From Shewanella marisflavi (GTDB taxonomy: Bacteria; Pseudomonadota; Gammaproteobacteria; Enterobacterales; Shewanellaceae), in the NCBI RefSeq assembly GCF_023283925.1, contig NZ_JAKIKX010000014.1, positions 1 to 64,000 on the forward strand: a stretch of 64,000 nucleotides of DNA, written 5' to 3'. The translations under genes and the position numbers were made by a program. Position 1 is the first letter of the stretch. Every line of letters starts with the position of its first letter. Shown here piece after piece: positions 36,800 to 47,120 of this stretch. A model generated the notes under the pieces. The model was not told the DNA's origin. It ran no database searches and saw only the letters and a program-made list of their open reading frames with translations.

Positions 36800-36813
36800 C
36801 TTGTATATACAAG
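36800..36813. promoter_or_regulatory. HutC operator
   Basis: CTTGTATATACAAG is a perfect 14-bp palindrome in the hutI-hutC divergent gap, matching the TTGTATGTACAA-type site bound by HutC in pseudomonads. A half-like copy, CTTGTATTTAC, lies just before it (36790-36800). Binding here would repress hutI and hutC until urocanate accumulates. Confidence 0.8.
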
Positions 36814-36913
36814 CTAGGATTATAGCGGTAATTTTCAGCATTTGAAAAGTGTAATCGAGTTTGCGGCGATGCCTAGGAGCAATAGCTACCCGGCAAGCCC
36901 ACAAGGAGCAGAG

Positions 36914-37621
36914 ATGGCGACGCCCAAGTTTGCCGAGATCAAACAGTTTATCTTGACTAAGGTGGAGTCCGGCGAGTGGCAGCAGCATAGCCGAGTGCCA
37001 TCGGAGAACCAGTTGGCCGAGCTGTTTACCTGTAGCCGCATGACGGCGCGGCGTGCCCTGACTGAGCTGACCGAGTCTGGCGTGCTCGAGCGCTCCCAAG
37101 GACTGGGCACCTTCGTGGCTGGGCTCAAGTCGCAATCTTCCATGATGGCGATCCGTAATATCGCCGACGAGATCAAGGACAGGGGCCATGGTTACAGCGT
37201 GGAGCAGCTTGAGTTGACCCTAACCCAGGCTACGGCGCCGATTGCTATCGCTTTGGGGCTCGAGGAGGGCAGCGAGGTGTTCTACTCGGTATTGGTGCAC
37301 TGTGAGCAGGGGACGCCGCTGCAACTGGAAGAACGTTTCGTTAATCCGCAGTTGGTACCCGACTATCTGGCCCAGGACTTTAGCCTGCAGACGCCCCACG
37401 AATATCTCTCCTTTGTGGCACCGCTCACCGAGGCGCGCCACACCATAGAGGCCGTGGTGGCCGACGACATCCAGCGCGAGCGATTGCAGATAACCCAAAG
37501 CGAGCCTTGCCTGCAGATCCTGCGTCGTACCTGGTCCCGTCAGGGGGTGGTGAGTTTTGCTCGCCTGTTGCATCCAGGCAGCCGTTTCCGCCTCGGCGGT
37601 CACCTGACCTTTAACCGTTAA
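36914..37621 (+). CDS. hutC: Histidine utilisation repressor HutC
   Basis: A 235-residue GntR/HutC-family repressor. It has an N-terminal winged helix (RVPSENQLAELFTCSRMTARRALTEL, GLGTFVAG) and a C-terminal UTRA ligand domain (EVFYSVLVHCEQGTPLQLEERFVNP, then LQILRRTW). Urocanate is the usual inducer. The ATG at 36914 has AAGGAG five bases upstream; the frame is open back to 36842. It lies upstream of hutU and hutH and opposite hutI. Confidence 0.93.
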   Translation: MATPKFAEIKQFILTKVESGEWQQHSRVPSENQLAELFTCSRMTARRALTELTESGVLERSQGLGTFVAGLKSQSSMMAIRNIADEIKDRGHGYSVEQLELTLTQATAPIAIALGLEEGSEVFYSVLVHCEQGTPLQLEERFVNPQLVPDYLAQDFSLQTPHEYLSFVAPLTEARHTIEAVVADDIQRERLQITQSEPCLQILRRTWSRQGVVSFARLLHPGSRFRLGGHLTFNR

Positions 37622-37745
37622 AGCGATAACCCTATTTGGGAACGGCCTGTTTCCCTAAGCAGTATTTAAGACTGTCACAGGTAATGAGTTACTGAATAAA
37701 GATAAAAATAATGTCATCAAGACAGCACAAATGAGGTAAGCAAGA

Positions 37746-39416
37746 ATGGATAAGAGACACGACCCTAGCCGTCGCATTATCGCGCCACATGGCACTACGC
37801 TGAGCTGTAAGAGCTGGCTCACCGAGGCGCCGATGCGCATGCTGATGAACAACCTGCACCCAGATGTGGCCGAGCGCCCGGAAGACCTAGTGGTCTACGG
37901 CGGTATCGGCCGTGCGGCGCGTGACTGGCAGTGCTATGACAAGATTATCGAGGTGCTACAGCGCCTAGAAGAAGACGAGACCTTACTGGTGCAATCGGGC
38001 AAGCCTGTGGGCGTGTTCAAGACCCACAGCAATGCGCCACGCGTCATCATCGCCAACTCTAACCTGGTGCCACACTGGGCCAACTGGGAACACTTCAACG
38101 AGCTGGATAAGAAGGGCCTGGCCATGTATGGCCAGATGACAGCGGGTTCTTGGATCTACATCGGCTCTCAGGGAATCGTCCAGGGCACCTACGAGACCTT
38201 CGTGGCCATGGCCAAGCAGCACTTTGGCGGTGACGCCAGCGGCAAGTGGATCCTCACCGGCGGCCTGGGTGGCATGGGTGGCGCTCAGCCACTGGCCGGC
38301 ACCATGGCGGGCTACTCTGTACTGGCCTGTGAGGTGGACGAGACCCGCATCGACTTCCGTCTGCGTACCCGTTATGTGGATAAGAAGGCCACTAGCCTGG
38401 ATGAGGCGCTGGCGATGATCGACGAAGCCAACAAGAGCGGCAAGCCTGTGTCTGTCGGCCTGCTCGCCAACGCCGCCGACGTTTTCGCCGAGTTAGTTGA
38501 GCGTGGTGTTACGCCAGATGTGGTGACCGACCAGACCTCGGCCCACGACCCGCTAAATGGCTATCTGCCACAGGGCTGGACTTTAGAATACGCCGCCGAG
38601 ATGCGAAAGAAAGATGAGGCGGCCGTGGTCAAGGCGGCCAAGCAGTCGATGGCTGTGCAGGTGAAAGCCATGCTGGCCCTGCAGGCGGCGGGCGCGGCCA
38701 CCACAGATTATGGTAACAACATTCGCCAGATGGCGTTTGATGAGGGCGTGGAAAATGCCTTCGATTTCCCGGGCTTTGTGCCAGCCTATGTGCGTCCTCT
38801 CTTCTGCGAAGGCATAGGTCCCTTCCGCTGGGCGGCGCTCTCAGGCGATCCCGAAGATATCTACAAGACAGATGCCAAGGTGAAGGAGCTGATCCCAGAC
38901 AACCCGCATCTGCACAACTGGCTGGATATGGCGCGCGAGCGCATCGCCTTCCAGGGGCTGCCTGCACGTATCTGCTGGGTCGGCCTGAAAGACAGGGCGC
39001 GTCTGGCGAAGGCCTTCAACGAGATGGTGAAAAACGGCGAGCTGTCGGCGCCTATCGTGATCGGCCGTGACCATCTGGATTCTGGCTCTGTGGCCAGTCC
39101 TAACCGTGAGACAGAGTCTATGTTGGACGGCTCAGATGCAGTATCGGATTGGCCGTTGATGAACGCTCTGCTTAACACAGCAAGCGGCGCGACCTGGGTG
39201 TCTCTGCACCATGGCGGCGGCGTCGGCATGGGCTTCAGTCAGCACTCGGGTGTGGTGATTGTTGCCGATGGTACCGATGAGGCCGAGGCGCGTCTGGGCC
39301 GTGTGCTGTGGAATGACCCAGCCACGGGCGTGATGCGTCATGCGGATGCGGGCTATGAGATCGCTAAGCAGTGTGCCAAGGAGCAGGGCCTAGATCTGCC
39401 TATGCTCAACCGATAA
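37746..39416 (+). CDS. hutU: Urocanate hydratase
   Basis: A 556-residue cytosolic NAD-dependent enzyme converting urocanate to imidazolone propionate. The NAD-binding segment [10 protein letters not shown], the [13 protein letters not shown] motif and the catalytic-region cysteine C410 (RICWVGL) are present; C410 has the same number as in the Pseudomonas putida enzyme. It lies 24 bases before hutH and about 124 bases after hutC. I saw no second copy of the HutC palindrome in that gap. Confidence 0.97.
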   Translation: MDKRHDPSRRIIAPHGTTLSCKSWLTEAPMRMLMNNLHPDVAERPEDLVVYGGIGRAARDWQCYDKIIEVLQRLEEDETLLVQSGKPVGVFKTHSNAPRVIIANSNLVPHWANWEHFNELDKKGLAMYGQMTAGSWIYIGSQGIVQGTYETFVAMAKQHFGGDASGKWILTGGLGGMGGAQPLAGTMAGYSVLACEVDETRIDFRLRTRYVDKKATSLDEALAMIDEANKSGKPVSVGLLANAADVFAELVERGVTPDVVTDQTSAHDPLNGYLPQGWTLEYAAEMRKKDEAAVVKAAKQSMAVQVKAMLALQAAGAATTDYGNNIRQMAFDEGVENAFDFPGFVPAYVRPLFCEGIGPFRWAALSGDPEDIYKTDAKVKELIPDNPHLHNWLDMARERIAFQGLPARICWVGLKDRARLAKAFNEMVKNGELSAPIVIGRDHLDSGSVASPNRETESMLDGSDAVSDWPLMNALLNTASGATWVSLHHGGGVGMGFSQHSGVVIVADGTDEAEARLGRVLWNDPATGVMRHADAGYEIAKQCAKEQGLDLPMLNR

Positions 39417-39440
39417 GAATAATAACAAGAGGTTGTAACA

Positions 39441-40973
39441 ATGAGTCATTTAGTATTAAAGCCAGGCACCTTAAGCCTGGCGCAGCTAAGAGCCATCAGT
39501 CGTGGCAAGGTGAGTCTGGAGCTGTGTGAGAGCGCAGTAGCAGACATCAATACCAGCGCCGGCCTGGTACAGAAGGTGATCGACGAAGGCCGTACCGTCT
39601 ATGGCATTAACACTGGCTTTGGTCTGCTGGCCAACACTAAGATTGGCGAGCAGGACCTGCAGTTGCTGCAGCGCTCTATCGTGTTGTCTCATGCCGCCGG
39701 TACCGGTCAGTATATGCAAGATGCCACAGTGCGTCTGATGATGGTGCTGAAGATCAACTCTCTGAGCCGCGGTTTCTCAGGCATTCGTCTCGAGGTGATC
39801 AACTTCCTGATCGCCCTGGTGAACGCCGAAGTTTACCCCTGCGTGCCCGAGAAAGGGTCGGTAGGCGCCTCAGGCGACCTGGCACCGCTGTCACACATGT
39901 GTCTGCCGATGCTGGGCGAAGGTGAGATGAGCTACAAGGGACAGCTTATCTCGGCCGCCGAAGGCCTTAAGATCGCTGGTCTTAAGCCCATTGAACTGGC
40001 GGCGAAGGAAGGTCTGGCGCTGCTTAATGGCACTCAGGCTTCTACCGCACTGGCGCTGGAAGGTCTGTTTAACGCCGAAGATCTGTTTGCGGCCAGCTCG
40101 GTGATTGGCGCCATGAGCGTCGAGGCCGCCATGGGCAGCCGTAGCCCGTTCGACCCACGCATTCATGCTGCGCGTGGTCAGAAGGGACAGATCGACTCTG
40201 CCGCCGTGTTCCGTCACTTGTTGGGTGAAGAGTCGGAGATTAGCTTAGATCATGTGAACTGTGAGAAGGTGCAAGATCCTTACTCGCTGCGCTGTCAGCC
40301 ACAGGTATTAGGCGCTTGTCTAACTCAGATCCGTCACGCTGCCGAAGTGCTGGCCACCGAGGCTAACGGCGTAACCGATAACCCATTGGTGTTCCAGGAT
40401 ACCGGCGATATCATCTCGGGCGGTAACTTCCACGCAGAGCCTGTGGCCATGGCGGCGGATAACCTGGCGATTGCCATTGCCGAGCTGGGCTCGATTGCCG
40501 AACGTCGTATCGCCTTGTTGATCGACTCTAACCTCTCTAAGCTGCCACCATTTTTGGTGGAAAATGGCGGGGTGAATTCAGGCTTTATGATTGCGCAGGT
40601 GACGGCGGCGGCCCTGGCCTCTGAAAACAAGACCTATGCACACCCTGCCTCGGTTGACAGTCTGCCAACTTCCGCTAACCAGGAAGATCACGTCTCTATG
40701 GCGACCTTCGCGGCGCGCCGTCTGCGTGATATGTCGGAAAACACCCGTGGCGTACTGGCAGTTGAATTGCTGGCGGCGGCTCAGGGCTTGGATTTCCGCG
40801 CACCGCTGCAACCAGCGACCGCTGTGGCTCAGGCTAAGGCCGAGCTGCGTGAGGTGGTAGCTTATTATGACAAGGACAGATTCTTCGGTCCGGATATCGA
40901 GGCGGCTACCAAGCTGCTACTGAGCGCCAGCTATAATCGCTATCTGCCGGCAGGTATTCTGTCGAGTTTCTAG
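39441..40973 (+). CDS. hutH: Histidine ammonia-lyase
   Basis: A 510-residue enzyme deaminating L-histidine to urocanate. The triplet A143-S144-G145 in [14 protein letters not shown] cyclises to the MIO electrophile. [11 protein letters not shown], the [12 protein letters not shown] segment and the [10 protein letters not shown] motif are also present. It ends the hutU-hutH unit and is followed by a strong terminator. Confidence 0.98.
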   Translation: MSHLVLKPGTLSLAQLRAISRGKVSLELCESAVADINTSAGLVQKVIDEGRTVYGINTGFGLLANTKIGEQDLQLLQRSIVLSHAAGTGQYMQDATVRLMMVLKINSLSRGFSGIRLEVINFLIALVNAEVYPCVPEKGSVGASGDLAPLSHMCLPMLGEGEMSYKGQLISAAEGLKIAGLKPIELAAKEGLALLNGTQASTALALEGLFNAEDLFAASSVIGAMSVEAAMGSRSPFDPRIHAARGQKGQIDSAAVFRHLLGEESEISLDHVNCEKVQDPYSLRCQPQVLGACLTQIRHAAEVLATEANGVTDNPLVFQDTGDIISGGNFHAEPVAMAADNLAIAIAELGSIAERRIALLIDSNLSKLPPFLVENGGVNSGFMIAQVTAAALASENKTYAHPASVDSLPTSANQEDHVSMATFAARRLRDMSENTRGVLAVELLAAAQGLDFRAPLQPATAVAQAKAELREVVAYYDKDRFFGPDIEAATKLLLSASYNRYLPAGILSSF

Positions 40974-40988
40974 TGAACTAAGCTGCTT

Positions 40989-41014
40989 AAAAGGGGCCCA
41001 CAGGGCCCTTTTTT
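40989..41014 (+). terminator. Rho-independent terminator of hutUH
   Basis: GGGCCC-ACA-GGGCCC, extended by G-U and A-T pairs, is followed by TTTTTTT. Confidence 0.92.
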
Positions 41015-41121
41015 ATTGGATGGCGTACCGGCATAGTGACAAGTGATTAGTGCTTAAGTCTGTGTTGCCATGGTGGTGCTATCCCGTTAGCGTAGAAGGC
41101 CAATTTGTCGAGGAGTTTACT

Positions 41122-41592
41122 ATGCAGGGAATCGCTTTTCAGGATGCTTATCCAGATGACTTAAGCCATTGTTACGGCTGTGGTCGCAACAATGAACGTG
41201 GTCATCAGCTTAAGAGTTACTGGCGCGGTGAGCAGACCATAGCTCATTTTACCCCCGAGCCCTTTCACACGGCGATCCCAGGATTTGTTTATGGTGGCCT
41301 GATCGCCTCATTGATCGATTGTCATGGTACCGGCAGTGCCAGCGCGGCCGCACAAAGGGCGCTTGAGCTAGCGGGTGAGCGCTTAGATGAGCCGCCCAGA
41401 TTTGTCACCGCCGCCCTTAACATAGACTATCTGGCGCCGACCCCTATGGGGGTGGAACTTGAGCTTGTCGGTGAGATCACAGAGGTGAAGCCTCGCAAGG
41501 TGGTGGTGGAGATTACCCTGTCGGCTGAGGGCAAGGTGTGTGCTCGAGGGCATATGGTGGCGGTCAGGATGCCTGAGACAATGGCTTTATAG
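41122..41592 (+). CDS. PaaI-type thioesterase family protein
   Basis: A 156-residue hotdog-fold protein with HCYGCGRNNERGHQLKS near the N-terminus and FVYGGLIASLIDCHGTGSA as the core helix. This is the PaaI-like layout. The likely activity is acyl-CoA hydrolysis, substrate unknown. GAGGAG six bases upstream supports the ATG at 41122 over the open frame beginning at 41050. Confidence 0.88.
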   Translation: MQGIAFQDAYPDDLSHCYGCGRNNERGHQLKSYWRGEQTIAHFTPEPFHTAIPGFVYGGLIASLIDCHGTGSASAAAQRALELAGERLDEPPRFVTAALNIDYLAPTPMGVELELVGEITEVKPRKVVVEITLSAEGKVCARGHMVAVRMPETMAL

Positions 41593-41601
41593 ATCCTATA
41601 A

Positions 41602-41630
41602 AAAACAGGCCGCCAGGGCCTGTTTTGTTA
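41602..41630 (+). terminator. Rho-independent terminator after PaaI-like gene
   Basis: AAAACAGGCC and GGCCTGTTTT form a 10-bp stem around GCCAG with a T-rich end. It is symmetrical and may also serve the convergent gene ending at 41649. Confidence 0.85.
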
Positions 41631-41648
41631 TGCTTTAATGGCGTTGAG

Positions 41649-42356
41649 TTAGCGCGAACTCATATCCACAATTTTCAGCGTCATCAGCTCCTTGCTCCAC
41701 TGGGCCTTGTCGATGCCTTCAATCCATAAGGTTTCGCTGTTGCGGGTCTGGCCCTTACGCAAATAGGTTTCGGGTACACGGAAGATAGCCTGCCAGACGT
41801 TGGCTGTCTCTGTCTTAATCAGCTCGCCAGAGTCGGCAAACAGGCTGATCTCGAGCTCGATAATCACATAGTTCTCTTCGCTGTTGCTGCTGAGCTCGAA
41901 ATCCAGACCCAGACGGCCTTTGTTGTCCCACTGGCTCTTGAGATAACTTACCTTGGCGCCTCCCTTGGCGGTGGATCTCAGTAGGTTGGCGTGATCCATG
42001 GCCGTTGCCGTCATGGCGTTGCCCACGACCGGGCCGCTGGCGATCACTACCGGCTGCACCTTGGCCGCCTGGACGACAGGCTGACTGACCTGTTCAGTCG
42101 ATGTTTGTATCTGATTTTCTGTATTAGTTGTTGTATTTGCTTGAGTTTCGACGGTTTCGCTCTTAGCTGTCTGATCCTCTGTCACTTGTGGCGTCAAGAA
42201 CACATATTCCCAGGTGAAGTCAGAATTGAGTCTGACGGTAGCGCCATTTTCCAGGGTGATGAGTGCGACGGCATCGTCAGCCTTATCGGCTGCAAAGGCG
42301 GGCGCCATCAAGAGGAAGAGGGCCGTGATGGCACAGCTTTGTAGTGCTTTATACAT
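41649..42356 (-). CDS. DUF3157 family exported protein
   Basis: A 235-residue protein with a signal peptide (CAITALFLLMAPAFAADK). It has a short N-terminal motif LENGATVRLNSDFTWEYVF and a Thr/Gln-rich linker (about residues 55-90). The C-terminal beta-rich domain (GRLGLDFELSSNSEENYVIIELEI) resembles domains seen in DUF3157 proteins of Shewanella and Vibrio. Function unknown. It stands alone. Confidence 0.8.
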   Translation of the reverse strand: MYKALQSCAITALFLLMAPAFAADKADDAVALITLENGATVRLNSDFTWEYVFLTPQVTEDQTAKSETVETQANTTTNTENQIQTSTEQVSQPVVQAAKVQPVVIASGPVVGNAMTATAMDHANLLRSTAKGGAKVSYLKSQWDNKGRLGLDFELSSNSEENYVIIELEISLFADSGELIKTETANVWQAIFRVPETYLRKGQTRNSETLWIEGIDKAQWSKELMTLKIVDMSSR

Positions 42357-42449
42357 TGAATTTAACCAGTTTTAGCGGTTTGTCTGTGGCCTCTAGCATA
42401 GTCAAACTCGCGGTAAATTCCTATATGCCTGGGTCGCGATTAGCGGATT

Positions 42450-42983
42450 TTAGTTGCTGTATCCCAGGCTAAAGAGTGCTGACTCGCTGGCGGAGTCATA
42501 GCCCAGGCCGAGCACCATATGTCGACCGAGTTGAAAACGTATGCCGAGTTCACCGCCCCATTGGGTATCCCTCTCAGTTTCCCAGATGGGTTTTCCACCG
42601 ACAATTCGCGGCGAGATATTGCTGGTGCGGGAATACTCATAGGTATAGGCACTGGCCCCGCCATAGAGGCTGAGACTGTCGGTGAGCCAATAGCTGACGC
42701 CGAAACGCCAAAGCTTTTCCTGGGTATAGGCTTCTTTTGGGGCCTCAAGCTGAATATCTTCTTTCTGGCTCATGGCATAGCCCATGTAGTAACCCCAGTC
42801 GGCATAATTGCTGTCATAATGACTGGGCGCGATGGTGATACCATAGAGTGCCGAGTCTGCGGCGATATAATCCAGTGTGATGGCCGTCTTAGGGGCCGGG
42901 GCGGAAATGTCATCCTGGTATGTGGCGGCCAGCAATGGCGGTGTGATACTCAGTAGGACACAGGTGAGCAGTGGCTTTAACAT
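42450..42983 (-). CDS. Small outer-membrane-type exported protein
   Basis: A 177-residue protein with a signal peptide (LLTCVLLSITPPLLAATY) and a beta-rich body with alternating pattern and many Tyr and Gly (WRFGVSYWLTDSLSLYGGAS, WGGELGIRFQLGRHMVLGLGYDS, ALFSLGYSN). It is probably a small outer-membrane barrel. GGAG six bases before the ATG at 42983 supports this start; an upstream ATG at 42995 is possible. Function unknown. Confidence 0.7.
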   Translation of the reverse strand: MLKPLLTCVLLSITPPLLAATYQDDISAPAPKTAITLDYIAADSALYGITIAPSHYDSNYADWGYYMGYAMSQKEDIQLEAPKEAYTQEKLWRFGVSYWLTDSLSLYGGASAYTYEYSRTSNISPRIVGGKPIWETERDTQWGGELGIRFQLGRHMVLGLGYDSASESALFSLGYSN

Positions 42984-43167
42984 CAAGGTCTCCATTTTCT
43001 TGGGAAAATGGATTGTTGTGAATCTTTATATTACAGTCAATAAAATAGAGTAAAAAAGCTTTTAAAATAAGCAGTTGTGTTACTATTGTTGGTGCGCTGA
43101 AATGGACTTGTTATGCGGGCATTATCGGCTGTGACGCCTTAAGTGAATTTACAAGGGAGAGAGTATT

Positions 43168-44424
43168 TTGGATCAAGAATTACGCGCGCAGGTTTCCCAC
43201 TGGCTGACTCAAATGGGGATAAATAGTCCGGCTGGCAATGTGTCGACAGGCGTTATGGTCTTTGCCTGCTTGTTGATCGCCTTAATTGGCTACCTGGTGG
43301 TGAAACGGGGTGTCGTGAGCACCATGAATATGGTGATCCAGCGCTCTAGGGTGCGTTGGGATGATATCTTCATGAAGCATGGCGTGCTGGAGAAGCTGGC
43401 TAAGCTGGTGCCTGCCCTGATTCTTAATATTTTACTGCCGCTAGCATTGGTGGAACATCCGCTGCTTAGCAGCTTGGCCGATAGATTGCTGGATGTGGCC
43501 ATCGTAGTGCTGTTTGTGCGCGCCGTTTTTAGCATGTTGGACGCAGGTAATGAGATTGCCGATATCAACTTGATTAGCCGTCGTCTGCCGATCAAGAGTT
43601 TTGTGCAGCTGCTTAAGCTGTTTATGTTCTTCGTTGCCATCATCATCTCGATTTCCGTGCTGGCTGAGCAGTCGCCGGTCTATTTCCTCAGCGGCCTGGG
43701 TGTTGCCACAGGTTTGGTGATGTTGGTGTTTAAAGACACCATCTTAGGCTTCGTGGCCGGTATCCAGCTGGCGGCCAATCGCATGGTCAGTCCCGGCGAC
43801 TGGATCCAGATGGATAAGTACGGCGCCGACGGTGCGGTGGAAGAGGTCTCCCTGACCACGGTTAAGGTGCAGAACTGGGACAAGACCATCACAATGATCC
43901 CGGCCTATGCCTTGGTGTCTGACGCCTTTAAGAACTGGCGCGGTATGTCGGAGTCGGGCGGCAGACGCATCAAGCGAGCGGTGAATATCGATATAGACTC
44001 TATTGCTTTTCTTAACGAAGAGCAGCTTAAGCGCCTGGGGAAAATCAACCTACTCAAGGATTATCTGGCGCGCAAACAGGCGGATATTGCCGAGTTTAAC
44101 GCTAATATTCAAGACGGTGACATGCCGGTGAACAGCCGTCATCTGACTAATGTCGGTACCTTCAGGGCCTATCTGCTGGAATATATGCGCAAACATCCTA
44201 AGGTGCATCAGGATATGACCCTGCTGGTGCGTCAGTTGGCGCCAACCACTGAGGGGCTACCGATAGAGATTTATATCTTCACTAACGATACCCGCTGGGC
44301 GGTTTACGAAGATATTCAGGCGGATATCTTCGATCATATCTACGCGATATTGCCGCAATTTAATCTGCGGGCCTTCCAGGCACCAACGGGTGCCGACGTG
44401 CGGAGCCTTAAGGGAGCCGTCTGA
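43168..44424 (+). CDS. MscS-family mechanosensitive channel (YbdG-like)
   Basis: A 418-residue inner-membrane channel protein. About five helices come first (residues 25-45, 75-95, 105-125, 140-165, 170-195), then the MscS beta domain with GVATGLVMLVFKDTILGFVAGIQ and GDWIQMDKYGADGAVEEVSL. The long C-terminal domain (TKDPRWAVYEDI-like ending here NDTRWAVYEDIQ) fits YbdG/MscM-type proteins. It releases osmolytes under hypo-osmotic stress. The start is TTG at 43168 after GGGAGAGAG. Confidence 0.9.
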   Translation: MDQELRAQVSHWLTQMGINSPAGNVSTGVMVFACLLIALIGYLVVKRGVVSTMNMVIQRSRVRWDDIFMKHGVLEKLAKLVPALILNILLPLALVEHPLLSSLADRLLDVAIVVLFVRAVFSMLDAGNEIADINLISRRLPIKSFVQLLKLFMFFVAIIISISVLAEQSPVYFLSGLGVATGLVMLVFKDTILGFVAGIQLAANRMVSPGDWIQMDKYGADGAVEEVSLTTVKVQNWDKTITMIPAYALVSDAFKNWRGMSESGGRRIKRAVNIDIDSIAFLNEEQLKRLGKINLLKDYLARKQADIAEFNANIQDGDMPVNSRHLTNVGTFRAYLLEYMRKHPKVHQDMTLLVRQLAPTTEGLPIEIYIFTNDTRWAVYEDIQADIFDHIYAILPQFNLRAFQAPTGADVRSLKGAV

Positions 44425-44465
44425 TTCGGTACCTCTGTTTGCCCAATCCAGTTGACCAGGGCTGG

Positions 44466-45089
44466 TTAGTCTCGGGTGACGAGTATGGCGGCCAGAGTAA
44501 GAAATACGCCGCCACTGGTGCGGTCGAACCAATGCAGACGGTTGCTGGCTCTGAGTTTAGGGGCCAGCACATTGGCCATGCTGGCGTAGATCATTACAAA
44601 GCTGAAATCCACCAGGGCCCAGGTGAGCGCGAGTATGGCGAGCTGTGGCCCCTGGGGCGCCGTGATATCGATAAACTGTGGAAACAGGGCACCAAAGAAG
44701 AGCAGATCTTTGGGGTTGCTGATCCCCACTAAAAAAGCCTGTTTGAACATCTGTTTAGGTGAGCCTTTCCCCTTAATGTGCTGTAAGTCCAGCCCCTGAG
44801 CGCTGGCCTTGGTCATTATCAGTTTGATTCCCAAATAGATAAGGTAGGCGGCGCCGCAATATTTCAGCAGGGTAAAGCCATATTCGGTCGCGCTTAGCAG
44901 GGCACCTAGCCCAGCGGCGGAGGCAAACATCAGTAGTAGCGCCGAGCTGACGCTGCCCATTGCTGTGGCCAGGCTACGTACCTTGCCGAAATGGATGCCG
45001 TGGCTCATCGACAATACCGCCATGGTGCCGGGAGAGATGGCAATCAGCAAGATTGCTGCCAAGTAGAGTAGCCAGGTATCTAAGTTCAT
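44466..45089 (-). CDS. LysE-family translocator
   Basis: A 207-residue membrane protein with six predicted helices and the LysE/RhtB signature ISPGTMAVLSMSHGIHFG near the N-terminus, then GISNPKDLLFFGALFPQF. The family exports amino acids or their derivatives; the substrate is unknown. It converges with the MscS gene across 41 bases. Confidence 0.9.
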   Translation of the reverse strand: MNLDTWLLYLAAILLIAISPGTMAVLSMSHGIHFGKVRSLATAMGSVSSALLLMFASAAGLGALLSATEYGFTLLKYCGAAYLIYLGIKLIMTKASAQGLDLQHIKGKGSPKQMFKQAFLVGISNPKDLLFFGALFPQFIDITAPQGPQLAILALTWALVDFSFVMIYASMANVLAPKLRASNRLHWFDRTSGGVFLTLAAILVTRD

Positions 45090-45167
45090 CTAAAAATTGT
45101 ATACAAAACAGCAGGTGGCCGCACTATAACCAGTGCGGCCCGATTTGGCAATCGAGCCTGGACGAAC

Positions 45168-45719
45168 TTAGGCGTGATACTCGGGGATAGTCTTAGGGTG
45201 GCAGCCCTTGATGGTGCGGTAAAAGTCGAGAATTTGTGTCATCTCCTTATCGATATCGCCAGTGACGTTTATCGCCTCGGGGATCACCACTCGCTTACCC
45301 TCGAAGTCCAGCGCTACAGTGACTATGGGCACCTGGGCCTTGGTGGCGATATGGTAAAAGCCTGTCTTCCAGCGGGTCACCGGGCTGCGGGTGCCTTCTG
45401 GGGCCAGAGCCAGCTTGAAATGGGGATCTTGCTGAAACAGTTGGGCCACGGCATCGACCAGATTATTGTTTTTACGCCTATCGACAGGTGTCCCGCCTAT
45501 GGCCTTGAAGAACCAGCCCCAAGGGGGAATAAACAATTGATGCTTGCCGAGGAAGTGAATTTTTTGCGCCAAAGCCCCTCTGGCGAGTACCCCGATAATA
45601 AAGTCCCAGTTGCTGGTATGAGGGCCTACGATAGTAATATATTGGTCAGCCTTGGGAAGGCTGCCATCTATGGTCCAGCCACTGAGTTTTAGGATCGTTT
45701 TACACAAGGTTTGAAACAT
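45168..45719 (-). CDS. Lysophospholipid acyltransferase (PlsC-like)
   Basis: A 183-residue membrane-associated acyltransferase with the catalytic HxxxxD motif HTSNWD, FLGKHQLF, the GGTPVDRR motif and LAPEGTRSP. These are the four PlsC-family blocks. The acyl acceptor is not evident. It is the same family as 1-acyl-glycerol-3-phosphate acyltransferases but shorter, with no clear N-terminal membrane helix. Confidence 0.88.
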   Translation of the reverse strand: MFQTLCKTILKLSGWTIDGSLPKADQYITIVGPHTSNWDFIIGVLARGALAQKIHFLGKHQLFIPPWGWFFKAIGGTPVDRRKNNNLVDAVAQLFQQDPHFKLALAPEGTRSPVTRWKTGFYHIATKAQVPIVTVALDFEGKRVVIPEAINVTGDIDKEMTQILDFYRTIKGCHPKTIPEYHA

Positions 45720-45829
45720 AAATTAGGCTCATTTGATAAGGTCCATTAAGGCATTTTTATAGAGAAGATAATGCCTTACCTAGCTTTTAATATATACTAA
45801 ACGGGCCCTGATGCCTCCCTCTGGAGAAG

Positions 45830-46255
45830 ATGATGAACAAAAATGGATGGATTTTACTGCTCTTGCTACTCGGACTCCCAGTGCAGGCAGTACCCACTGA
45901 TGAGATTGCCAATATTTTGCGCAATCAAGAAGCTGCATGGAATCGCGGCGACCTGGATGCCTATATGCAAGGCTACTGGCAGAGCGATAAGATGCGTTTC
46001 GTCTCAGGCAATAAATTCCGCTATGGTTGGGCAGAGACCCTAGCCGCTTATAAGAAAAACTACCCCGATAAGGCGACCTTGGGGCAACTCACGTTCACCA
46101 TAGAAGAGACCAAGATGCTCAGCAATTATGCCGCCATCGTCGTGGGGCGCTGGCAGCTGACCCGGGTGAAAGATAAGCCTAATGGGGTGTTTACCCTTTT
46201 GCTTGAGAAGATAGACGACAAGTGGGTGATTACCCACGACCACTCTTCTGATTAG
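45830..46255 (+). CDS. Exported SnoaL/DUF4440-like protein
   Basis: A 141-residue protein with a signal peptide (WILLLLLLGLPVQAVP). An NTF2-like fold follows (ILRNQEAAWNRGDLDAYMQGYW, AYKKNYPD, IVVGRWQLTRVKDKPNGVFTLLLEKIDDKWVITHDHSS). Relatives of the DUF4440/SnoaL type bind small molecules; no activity is known. GGAGAAG is upstream; ATG at 45830 or 45833. The stop overlaps the end of the convergent gene by four bases. Confidence 0.82.
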   Translation: MMNKNGWILLLLLLGLPVQAVPTDEIANILRNQEAAWNRGDLDAYMQGYWQSDKMRFVSGNKFRYGWAETLAAYKKNYPDKATLGQLTFTIEETKMLSNYAAIVVGRWQLTRVKDKPNGVFTLLLEKIDDKWVITHDHSSD

Positions 46256-47058
46256 ATTGCGTTAGTGTATGCCGGGCGAGCCTCGTCCGGTTGATTCGCG
46301 GATACCTCAAACTTAAACACCTGCCTACCCAAGTTTCTGCCCTTACCATCGTACCTGACTTCGATAAATTCACACTTTCCCTGTTTGTCTCGTAGAAAGA
46401 TTGAGGTAGAGCGGGTGCCATATTCTGGATGCTTAATATAGATGGCCGATAGCTGTCGCTCCCATTCCAGGGCGACACCGGTTTGAGGCAGATCTTCATC
46501 GGGCGCCTGACGCTCATCTGTCATGATGGTCAGTAGCGCCTCAATATTTATGGTTTCAGCCCGATTAACCTCCTGTTCCAAGGCTTGGGTGCCCTTGGCC
46601 ATCTTGGGCCAGATGTCATCAAGCGCGCCATTACTGATGGCGTGAAAGCCCCGTGATAGTGGCTTAACCTGTTTGCTGACACTGTGGTAGCAGTAGAGCT
46701 CCAGATCCCTACCGAATAGCAGGTTGAAGGGGTTGTAGTGTTGGCTGTGCTCTTTAAGCCAGCCTGTGGTGATGGGGGCTGCGGGGGACAAGGCTTTGAT
46801 CACTAAGTCGCCACGGCTATGGCGATTAGCCTCGTGCAGCTCGGGAGCGCGGATATTAGTGAGTGCGGCGATATCACCGCGGCGATTAACCCCTAGCCAG
46901 CTGCCGCCGGCCTCGAGATCTTTACCCGCCAGCAGTTGATTCTCGGGTGGCCAGAAGTGAGCCGGTTCTGTGGGTCTGTGATGAAATTCGTCTCGGTTGG
47001 CACAGAGGATCAAGGGATACTGGGGATGTACCTCTAGGGCGACGAAAAGTATGCACAT
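46252..47058 (-). CDS. NRDE family protein (TANGO2-like)
   Basis: A 268-residue protein beginning MCILF and carrying LILCANRDEFHHRPTEPA, the NRDE motif (ANRDE) of the TANGO2 family, with GGSWLGVNRRGDIAALTN and FLRDKQGKCEFIEVRY. The invariant Cys2 suggests an Ntn-hydrolase-like N-terminus. Relatives have been linked to heme or lipid handling; the biochemical role is open. It is probably cytosolic. Confidence 0.9.
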   Translation of the reverse strand: MCILFVALEVHPQYPLILCANRDEFHHRPTEPAHFWPPENQLLAGKDLEAGGSWLGVNRRGDIAALTNIRAPELHEANRHSRGDLVIKALSPAAPITTGWLKEHSQHYNPFNLLFGRDLELYCYHSVSKQVKPLSRGFHAISNGALDDIWPKMAKGTQALEQEVNRAETINIEALLTIMTDERQAPDEDLPQTGVALEWERQLSAIYIKHPEYGTRSTSIFLRDKQGKCEFIEVRYDGKGRNLGRQVFKFEVSANQPDEARPAYTNAI

Positions 47059-47120
47059 AGGCGGTTCCAGATGGGGCTGTTGTGTTTAACTTAGCCCCCA
47101 CCGGCGAGAAAAGCTATCTC

